DNA of 6,903 nt from Actinomycetes bacterium (GTDB lineage Bacteria; Actinomycetota; Acidimicrobiia; Acidimicrobiales; Acidimicrobiaceae): contig JAKASN010000102.1 in the NCBI GenBank assembly GCA_021819025.1, positions 1 to 6,903 on the forward strand. Reading direction: 5' to 3'. This document shows positions 1-4,946 of this stretch, in pieces; the first letter of the stretch is position 1, and the number at the start of each line of letters is the position of its first letter. The notes under the pieces were generated by a model. The model saw only the letters and a list, made by a program, of their open reading frames with translations. It had not been told where the DNA came from and made no database searches. The translations under genes and the position numbers were made by a program.

Positions 1-653
1 ATCTGGTAGGAAAAAAATTGCCCCTCGCAAATGGTACATTGGCCCGAGATAGACCCAGAGCTGACACCGACCGCAGCCAATTGAAAGCTAATTGCCCGAC
101 CGAGATCCAATGAGGCGTCCCCGTCGCGGGTAACCCCGGTGAGATCGCAGCCCACCTCTTCGCTCAAGGTTGCGATGTCACTGGGTGTAAAGCTATAACA
201 ACACGGTCGCGCATGCGGACCCACCACAGCCACGAGATCGCTGGCACCGCGACTCCTCATCTCTCCCACCGCCGAAGCGATGATCCCCCCCGCGACCCCG
301 CGCCATCCGGCATGCACCACGGCACAGATTTGTCCTTGGGGGTCGTAGATGGCCACCGGAGCGCAGTCGGCGACCAACACCACACAAGCAAGGTCAACCG
401 ATGAGGTGACGATGGCGTCTCCCTCTCCAAGATTGCAAAATTCGCCGCCAGAAAGGCCGTCGGGCCCAGGACCCTCAAGAACAATGCTTCGTGCCGAGTG
501 GACTTGGGTGAGACGCGCCATCGGCAACGCTGGGTCATCGCGGCGCACCGAGCGAAGAGCCGCCGCAAGGACGGGGGTTTGGGTGGCATCCCCGTCGCTG
601 CGATCAGTAAAGTAAAATTGGAACCCCCGAGGGGTTTTGGCGAGGAGCTGCAT
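1..653 (-). CDS. pgeF: Peptidoglycan editing factor PgeF / YfiH-type laccase-domain protein, 3' end cut by window edge
   Basis: About 217 residues are present and the C-terminus is missing beyond base 1. Family signatures are in order: FTDR near residue 15, QVH at 50-52, GDAIVT at 78-83, ADCAPV at 95-100, VVHAGWRG at 112-119, GPHARPCCYSF at 145-155, and CT at 206-207 followed by FFSYQ, where the family usually has an FFSYRR-like end. The expected metal ligands are H52, C97 and H114. Known family roles are copper/zinc polyphenol-oxidase-like or purine-nucleoside phosphorylase activity and, in E. coli, removal of wrongly incorporated L-Ser from peptidoglycan precursors; which applies here is not visible. 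The ATG at 653 directly follows an in-frame TAG, so it is the most upstream start, although no good Shine-Dalgarno precedes it. It lies 49 bases after ftsZ on the same strand and is probably cotranscribed with it. Roughly 15 to 30 residues are missing. Confidence 0.93.
   Translation of the reverse strand, partial: MQLLAKTPRGFQFYFTDRSDGDATQTPVLAAALRSVRRDDPALPMARLTQVHSARSIVLEGPGPDGLSGGEFCNLGEGDAIVTSSVDLACVVLVADCAPVAIYDPQGQICAVVHAGWRGVAGGIIASAVGEMRSRGASDLVAVVGPHARPCCYSFTPSDIATLSEEVGCDLTGVTRDGDASLDLGRAISFQLAAVGVSSGSISGQCTICEGQFFSYQ
622..636 (-). promoter_or_regulatory. Small terminator-like hairpin in the first codons of pgeF
   Basis: On the minus strand AACCCC, loop TCG, GGGGTT forms a six-pair stem (plus one or two flanking G-U pairs), followed by the T-rich stretch CCAATTTTACTTT. 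This is the shape of a weak intrinsic terminator or attenuator, but it lies within codons 6-11 of pgeF. It could lower pgeF expression relative to ftsZ, or it may be a by-product of codon choice (residues KTPRGF). Function is inferred only. Confidence 0.3.
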
Positions 654-702
654 CTAGCGCAGCCAAAAGTGCCTGCTGCCACATCTTGGGCGACGGGTCA
701 CT

Positions 703-1833
703 TCACAAGTTTTTCAAGAACGACGGCACGTCGAAATCGTCATCGTCATCGTCGTTATCGTCACCGCTAAGCTCGGCGGCCTCATATCGCCCATTGCCAC
801 TCGTCCGCCCGTCATGGCTGAGCGAATCGGCACCCATGGTGACGCCAATGGAGCGAGGATCGGTGACACGCGGCCTCTCTTCAGGGACTCCAAAGCCGGT
901 GGCGATTACCGTGACACGAATAGCATCGCCGAGAGAGTCATCAATGACGTTTCCAAAGATGATGTTGGCATCAGGATGAGCCAACTCTTGCACGACTTGA
1001 GCGGCTTTGTTGACCTCGAGGATCTTGAGGTCATGACCGCCGGCAATATTCATTAGCACCCCGCGAGCGCCTTCCATCGAGGATTCGAGGAGATGCGAGG
1101 TGGTGGCGGCCTTTACTGCGGTGATCGCGCGATCCTCTCCGGTTGCCGAACCGACGCCCATAATCGCAGTACCGGCATTCTCCATGATCTTTCGCACGTC
1201 GGCAAAGTCGGTGTTGATCAAGCCGGGCCGGGTGATGAGGTCTGTGATCCCCTGCACGCCTTGGAGAAGAACTTCGTCGGCCATCTTGAAGGCATCTTCT
1301 ACGGTAGTCTTGTCCGTCGAAGCCGAGATGATGCGGTCATTGGGAATCACAATGAGAGTGTCCACCGCATCGCGCAACTCTCGAATCCCCTCTTCGGCCT
1401 GGAGAGAACGCTGCCGACCTTCAAAGAGGAAGGGCCTTGTCACCACCCCGATCGCCAAAGCGCCAAGGGAGCGAGCGATTTGTGCGATCACGGGGGCGCC
1501 ACCAGTGCCGGTTCCGCCACCCTCGCCGGTGGCGATAAAGACCATATCGGCGCCTTTGAGCGCCTCTTCGATCTCCTCGCGGTGGTCTTCGGCGGCACGC
1601 CGACCCACCTCGGGATCGCTACCTGCGCCGAGCCCGCGAGTAATCTCTTTACCAATTTGGAGCTGGATATCGGCGTCTGAGCCCACCAAGGCTTGGGCAT
1701 CGGTATTGATCACGATGAACTCAACGCCGCGCAGACCGGCGTCGATCATGCGATTGATGGCATTTCCACCGCCACCGCCGATGCCTACTACGCGAATAAC
1801 CGCAACATAGTTGTGCGATTCGATACCCATCAT
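703..1833 (-). CDS. ftsZ: Cell division protein FtsZ
   Basis: Complete 376-residue bacterial tubulin homologue, which binds and hydrolyses GTP and polymerises into the cytokinetic Z ring at mid-cell. Visible motifs: glycine-rich nucleotide loop VVGIGGGGGNAINRM (residues 15-29), tubulin signature GGGTGTG (105-111), T7 synergy loop NTDFADV (207-213) with the catalytic acids D209 and D212, and GVGSATGEDRA at 226-236. The variable linker is short and ends in a run of Asp (358-366) before the conserved C-terminal peptide DVPSFLKNL, which binds FtsA/SepF/ZipA-type partners in known systems. Two adjacent ATG codons (1833, 1830) follow GGGGTGAAG, seven bases upstream, so either could be used. pgeF lies downstream, the usual actinobacterial order. 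Upstream there is no ftsQ; the next gene is divergent, so ftsZ must have its own promoter in 1834-2306 unless it is read from further away. Length is slightly short for actinobacteria because of the short linker. Confidence 0.99.
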   Translation of the reverse strand: MMGIESHNYVAVIRVVGIGGGGGNAINRMIDAGLRGVEFIVINTDAQALVGSDADIQLQIGKEITRGLGAGSDPEVGRRAAEDHREEIEEALKGADMVFIATGEGGGTGTGGAPVIAQIARSLGALAIGVVTRPFLFEGRQRSLQAEEGIRELRDAVDTLIVIPNDRIISASTDKTTVEDAFKMADEVLLQGVQGITDLITRPGLINTDFADVRKIMENAGTAIMGVGSATGEDRAITAVKAATTSHLLESSMEGARGVLMNIAGGHDLKILEVNKAAQVVQELAHPDANIIFGNVIDDSLGDAIRVTVIATGFGVPEERPRVTDPRSIGVTMGADSLSHDGRTSGNGRYEAAELSGDDNDDDDDDFDVPSFLKNL

Positions 1834-2067
1834 CGATCTTCACCCCATTTAAAAAACTTGCCGGAAGCGGCTCTCTAACCTAAGAATCCAGGCGCTACCA
1901 GGTTTAACCCGTATCCCGCGTCATGACCAGCTGACGTCGGCCAGCACAGCTAATTCCGTTCGCATGAGTCTAGCCGCAATGGCGGGCTGCGACCCGATTG
2001 AAAGCAGGTGGAAATTTTTCCCAAGTAGCAATTCTTTCATCGATGCCATAGCGCGCGCAAGGAATTT

Positions 2068-2083
2068 AGCGACATTTGTCGCT
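2068..2083. promoter_or_regulatory. Candidate operator: 7-bp inverted repeat AGCGACA-TT-TGTCGCT
   Basis: Perfect seven-base arms separated by two bases, in the middle of the divergent intergenic region. The size and symmetry suit a dimeric transcription factor, and the position would allow control of ftsZ, of the divergent operon, or of both. It does not match the actinobacterial LexA box (GAAC-N4-GTTC) or the full DtxR/IdeR box. The regulator is unknown and binding is inferred only. Confidence 0.35.
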
Positions 2084-2161
2084 CAAGACGCATCCCGCCA
2101 AGGTCGGAAATCATCAACGCTGTGGATGAGAGGCTTGGTTTTGTTCAATATCTTTAGGCGA

Positions 2162-2181
2162 GACGCTGCACTCGCAGCGTC
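2162..2181. repeat. Perfect 8-bp inverted repeat (hairpin) in the intergenic region
   Basis: GACGCTGC, loop ACTC, GCAGCGTC. The stem is GC-rich and symmetric on both strands. No T-tract follows on either strand, so it is not a classical intrinsic terminator. It could form an RNA hairpin in a long 5' leader or be a protein-binding dyad. Confidence 0.4.
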
Positions 2182-2246
2182 GCGACCAGAGTGATGCCAC
2201 GCGAAGCGGTAATAGGAGTCCTGTCTCTTTACCGTAGCGGGCGTCG

Positions 2247-2284
2247 CTCGGCTCTTAGTTGCGCCGAGGTGGCCCTACTAAGAG
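2247..2284 (+). promoter_or_regulatory. Overlapping, mutually exclusive stem pairs just before the first operon gene
   Basis: CTCGGC (2247-2252) can pair with GCCGAG (2263-2268), and CTCTTAG (2252-2258) can pair with CTAAGAG (2278-2284). The second pairing uses bases next to the first arm and encloses its partner, so both stems cannot form fully together. If transcribed, this would sit 22-60 bases before the start codon and end 9 bases before the Shine-Dalgarno. It could be an attenuator-like leader or an operator. No known riboswitch class was recognised. Confidence 0.3.
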
Positions 2285-2306
2285 GGATATCACAAAGGAG
2301 GGGTAA

Positions 2307-2774
2307 ATGTTAATTCGAAAGCGACTTATTGCTCCGCTCCTTGTCGGCACCTTGCTGGCAGGCGGCGGTACGGCATACCTCGCGACCAACACCACGCCGG
2401 TCTCTGGTGAAGGGGTCTCGAACACTTTGGTCAACGGGTATATCATCTCTAATATCCACTACACGGTGGCTGATCCTCTTGGTCCACAAGGGCCTCCTCC
2501 TCCGGGGGGCGGAAGCCTGCAAGTGAACGCGGTAAGCTTCACCGCCACTTCCCAGGGCGGCAATGGCCTCGCCCAACAGGCCTTCGCTCGCCTTGATCCT
2601 CCCCCAGCACCACAACCATGGTCCACCTGTACAGTTACGGGCTATCCCGCCAATGGAATAAGTGTCAACTTCACTTGTCCGTTTACTCCCGGGGTCCATG
2701 TTAATGGCGGCCCTGGTCCCGGACCGGGGGGAATGGGCTGGATCGACAGCCTGGAACTTGAGGTCAACCAGTAG
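2307..2774 (+). CDS. Small secreted protein with SipW-dependent (TasA/camelysin-like) signal peptide
   Basis: 155 residues. The N-terminus has a basic stretch (RKR, 4-6), a hydrophobic core (7-18) and GGGTAYLA (19-26), closely like the GGGT-aromatic/Ala end of TasA/camelysin-class signal peptides that are cut by SipW-type peptidases. Cleavage probably falls between residues 23 and 27. The mature part of about 130 residues has alternating beta-type patterns, including GYIISNIHYTV (44-54) and LQVNAVSFTAT (71-81), and two cysteines (C108, C124) that could form a disulfide. Two Pro/Gly-rich loops lie at 58-69 and 134-143. No second membrane segment or LPXTG-type sorting signal is seen, so it is likely released or polymerised at the surface. 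Start choice is secure: AAAGGAGGGG lies three bases upstream. It is the first gene of a same-strand unit with the signal peptidase 95 bases downstream, its probable processing enzyme. A fibre or pseudopilus role is inference. Confidence 0.75.
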   Translation: MLIRKRLIAPLLVGTLLAGGGTAYLATNTTPVSGEGVSNTLVNGYIISNIHYTVADPLGPQGPPPPGGGSLQVNAVSFTATSQGGNGLAQQAFARLDPPPAPQPWSTCTVTGYPANGISVNFTCPFTPGVHVNGGPGPGPGGMGWIDSLELEVNQ

Positions 2775-2797
2775 CAGGTTATCCCTGCATGGCCTGG

Positions 2798-2843
2798 CAC
2801 GTCACGGTAGGCATTCGCTCATGCGAGTGCCTACCGCGTCGTG
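2798..2843 (+). terminator. Long intercistronic hairpin, possible attenuator or partial terminator / mRNA stabiliser
   Basis: Perfect nine-base arms CGGTAGGCA (2805-2813) and TGCCTACCG (2828-2836) enclose a T-G wobble and a further TCGC/GCGA stem (2815-2818, 2823-2826) with loop TCAT. Outside, CACG (2798-2801) and CGTG (2840-2843) extend the stem across three positions containing two mismatches. The following GTCTTGTTG is only weakly T-rich. It starts 23 bases after the stop of the secreted-protein gene and ends 26 bases before the peptidase start. Such a structure between a structural gene and its enzyme gene would favour high expression of the first gene over the second. Confidence 0.6.
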
Positions 2844-2869
2844 GTCTTGTTGCCCGCCGAGGAGCCATC

Positions 2870-3367
2870 ATGAATCCGATTCGCCTGAGCTGCAAAGTGA
2901 TCGCCGCCGGCGTGCTCATCGCGGTAACGTGGTGGGCATTCGCGCCTACCGCCATCGGCGGATGGGATAGTTATTTCATTCTTTCGGGTACGAGCATGCT
3001 CCCTACCTTTAGCACTGGCGACCTAGTGGTGGTGAGGCGCAGTTCCAGCTATCCGATTGGCAGTGTCGCGGCTTATCAAACCCCACAGCTTCACTCTCCA
3101 ATTATGCACGTGATTATCGCTGCAAATGATGGACTCTACACCTTCAAGGGAGCGAACAATAGCTTTGTCGACCCATCGCATCCCTCGAAAGATGAGATTA
3201 TCGGCAAGCTTTGGCTGGACATGGGTCACACAGGAGGACTCCTCAAATCGTTACGCGAGCCCGCCGTCGGTGCTATACTTCTTGGCGCTTCAGGATATTA
3301 CATGCTTTGGCCACCAGGACGCCGTCGACGCGCACGACGCTCAAGGAGGTATGGCTATGGATTCTGA
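2870..3367 (+). CDS. Signal peptidase I, SipW/archaeal (S26B, Ser-His) type
   Basis: 165 residues. A membrane helix lies at about 9-30, followed by the catalytic serine motif GTSMLPTFSTGDLVVVRR (S42 in SMLPT) and MHVII with H80, where bacterial LepB-type enzymes have lysine. This Ser-His pair is the mark of the ER/archaeal/SipW class. IGSVAAYQ (63-70) and FKGANNSFVDP (92-102, acidic D101) follow the family order; the usual GDN triplet reads GAN here. A second helix lies at about 132-147 and an Arg-rich tail RRRRARRSRR at 151-160. The active site should face outside the membrane and cut the signal peptide of the upstream secreted protein. The start at 2870 is chosen for GAGGAG seven bases upstream; an in-frame ATG at 2789 lies inside the hairpin region and has no such site. 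The 3' end overlaps the next gene by 11 bases, so translation is probably coupled. It is unlikely to be the housekeeping signal peptidase. Confidence 0.9.
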   Translation: MNPIRLSCKVIAAGVLIAVTWWAFAPTAIGGWDSYFILSGTSMLPTFSTGDLVVVRRSSSYPIGSVAAYQTPQLHSPIMHVIIAANDGLYTFKGANNSFVDPSHPSKDEIIGKLWLDMGHTGGLLKSLREPAVGAILLGASGYYMLWPPGRRRRARRSRRYGYGF

Positions 3368-4586
3368 GAGAGGTGCCTCGCTAACTCGACTCCGACTCAT
3401 CGCGGCGTGCGCCGCAATTGCCCTACTTGGGGCCTGCGCCTTTGGAGCACTGGGAATCGTTGCGCTTTCGAAGCCGCTGCAGCAAGTCAACGAAACGGCC
3501 ATCCCCTATACCAGCCAGGGAACACTCTCCTACCAGGCGACCACCAACCCTGGCTCGATCTATGGCAACGGAGGCGCAACCACCGGGGAACCGCTCTTCT
3601 TAACAGCGATCAAGACCATGCAGTTTCGATATAGCTTCCGGTTGAATTCCAAGGCGCCTATCCATGCCTCTGGGTCGATCCAGTTAGCTCTTCAACTTAT
3701 TGACCAGGGGTTCTCTCAAACTTTGGTCTCGCAAGGGCCTGAGCGTTTTACCGGGACCAGTGCCAGTGCATCGCTGTCTTTGAGCGCGGGAACCTATCAA
3801 GAAGTCGTCAAAGCTTTCGACGCCGCAAGCGGCGCTGGAATCTATAACTTGAATGTGTTACCGGTGGTGAGATTAAACGGCACTTTGGACACTGAGCCAA
3901 TCCATGTGACACTCTCCTCTGGTTACTCCTTCGAGGCCTCCGACGGCTTCATTTTGCCAAGTTCTTCGGCGGGTTCCCTCACCGGAGCTGCCCCGTCGTC
4001 CCCTAATGCAACATCAAGTCCCTTTGTCGAGGCCGCAACCCACACCGCGTATCTACCCTCTGTCACCCCGACAAGAATAGCCATCGGACCCTTTGCGATT
4101 GGGGTGGGGATGGCGCGCATCATTGCAGGTGTCGCAATTCTCCTTCTCTTGGCTTTGGCGGCAGTTTTGGGTCGCGCGATGCGCAGTGCGCGAAGAAGCG
4201 ACGGCCCCCTCGACATCGCATGGAGATATCAGGGCAACCTTGTCAGTGTCGATGAGTGGCGCGAGGGGGACTTCAAAATAGTAGATCTGCCCTCGATTGA
4301 TGGCCTCGCTCGACTCGCGAAACGATTCGAGACGGTGATCTTAGAGATCAAAGGTTCAGAGTCACTCTTTTACGTGGTACTTGACGGGCCCCTGGCATAT
4401 CGCTACATTCCTCCGCCAAGGCGGCACAATGCCGACGAGGTATCAGTGGACAAGCGTCTCGGGCGGGGTGAAGACCCAATCCGAAGTGCGGAAGCTGGTC
4501 CAAGTGTAACGCTTCAGCGCGCAACGCTCGCCAACTCAAATGGTAACTCCCAAGGCCAACAAAGCGGGGGCCGCCATGAAAGCTGA
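3357..4586 (+). CDS. DUF5305-type two-pass membrane protein
   Basis: 409 residues. A helix lies at about 13-36 and an exported domain at about 40-240 begins IPYTSQGTLSYQA (49-61), then SIYGNG, TTGEPLFLT (75-83) and MQFRYSFRL (88-96). A low-complexity Ser/Ala/Pro stretch follows (201-225), then a second helix at about 249-272, a basic stop-transfer (RSARR), and a cytosolic domain 281-352 (VDEWREGDF, VDLPSIDGLARLAKRF, SLFYVVLDGPLAYRY) with a polar tail. This layout and these patterns match, from memory, the DUF5305 family of haloarchaea and some actinobacteria, often near S26B signal peptidases. Biochemical function is unknown; anchoring, assembly or sensing of the secreted protein is inference. 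The start at 3357 is preferred because AAGGAGGT ends six bases before it; the ATG at 3351 directly abuts that site. A longer frame from 3126 overlaps the peptidase gene and is rejected. Confidence 0.8.
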   Translation: MDSERGASLTRLRLIAACAAIALLGACAFGALGIVALSKPLQQVNETAIPYTSQGTLSYQATTNPGSIYGNGGATTGEPLFLTAIKTMQFRYSFRLNSKAPIHASGSIQLALQLIDQGFSQTLVSQGPERFTGTSASASLSLSAGTYQEVVKAFDAASGAGIYNLNVLPVVRLNGTLDTEPIHVTLSSGYSFEASDGFILPSSSAGSLTGAAPSSPNATSSPFVEAATHTAYLPSVTPTRIAIGPFAIGVGMARIIAGVAILLLLALAAVLGRAMRSARRSDGPLDIAWRYQGNLVSVDEWREGDFKIVDLPSIDGLARLAKRFETVILEIKGSESLFYVVLDGPLAYRYIPPPRRHNADEVSVDKRLGRGEDPIRSAEAGPSVTLQRATLANSNGNSQGQQSGGRHES

Positions 4587-4946
4587 AGCTCCAAGGTCGC
4601 TCCCATCTCGACATCTCCGCACAACCAAATTGGCGCACTATCGTCGGTTTCTTACTCGGCCCCCGCGATTCGACCCCCCCGATGGGGGCGCCAAAGTGCA
4701 ACCGCCTTGAAAGAAACGTCGACGCCTGCCATTTCGGGCATCTGCACCGGCGTGCATCGCCTCTGAGGTGCCTATCTATCGCCTCGGAAGAGGCAAGCGA
4801 AATCGACTCGGACAAGGCGTGTCGTGTAGCACCAAAGATTGCCAGCCTCGCCTCGGAGGTGTCTTGGGAGTTCTTTCCGTTGTTGCTCAGACGTCTGCCC
4901 TGCTCTCGGCAAGCCTTGACTTTCGCTATTGATGTGAGGTGCAAAG
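4587..4946 (+). other. 360-base gap between the surface module and the histidine kinase
   Basis: No gene is convincing here. It holds a GC hairpin at 4676-4688 enclosed by a seven-base outer repeat, TTGGCGC (4630-4636) with GCGCCAA (4688-4694). Two smaller hairpins are TGCAC-CGGC-GTGCA (4743-4756) and GCCTC-GGAA-GAGGC (4781-4794), the second with a GNRA loop. The 10-base word TCGCCTCGGA occurs twice (near 4779 and 4848). A 44-codon frame (4576-4710) and a 123-codon frame (4682-5053) are open but look non-coding. A promoter for the kinase is expected but was not identified. Confidence 0.6.
4676..4688 (+). terminator. Candidate GC-rich terminator hairpin after the DUF5305 gene
   Basis: CCCCC, loop GAT, GGGGG, 90 bases after the operon's last stop codon. 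No U-tract follows (next bases CGCCAAAG), so it would be at best a non-canonical terminator of the kind reported in GC-rich actinobacteria. An outer seven-base repeat could lengthen the structure. Confidence 0.35.

Larger units (their letters stand above)
1834..2306. other. Divergent intergenic region between ftsZ and the surface-protein operon
   Basis: These 473 bases must contain the promoter of ftsZ (leftward) and probably that of the operon beginning at 2307 (rightward). I see no convincing -35/-10 pair for either. It contains several dyads: GGAAA/TTTCC at 2010-2021, AGCGACA/TGTCGCT at 2068-2083, GACGCTGC/GCAGCGTC at 2162-2181, and overlapping pairs at 2247-2284. One 76-codon plus-strand frame (1964-2194) and one 42-codon minus-strand frame (2049-1921) are open, but neither has a ribosome-binding site. 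No tRNA or known riboswitch was recognised. Confidence 0.7.

Noticed and set aside
257..682. 141-codon minus-strand open frame over the pgeF region
   Set aside because: It is out of frame with the clear family motifs (ADCAPV, VVHAGWRG) of the pgeF frame, which runs off the left edge.
1093..1810. Long plus-strand open frames opposite ftsZ (195 and 236 codons)
   Set aside because: They are antisense to highly conserved ftsZ codons, with no ribosome-binding site and no recognisable domain.
1866..1892. Minus-strand TTAGGTTAG, half of a DtxR/IdeR iron box, upstream of ftsZ
   Set aside because: The second half of the palindrome is absent (AGAGCCGCT follows), so a functional iron box is not supported.
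1964..2194. 76-codon plus-strand frame in the intergenic region
   Set aside because: No Shine-Dalgarno, roughly even third-position base use, an inverted repeat inside it, and no recognisable motif.
3126..4586. Longer 486-codon version of the DUF5305 gene
   Set aside because: The extra 77 codons overlap the signal peptidase gene in another frame, and a strong Shine-Dalgarno supports the start at 3357.
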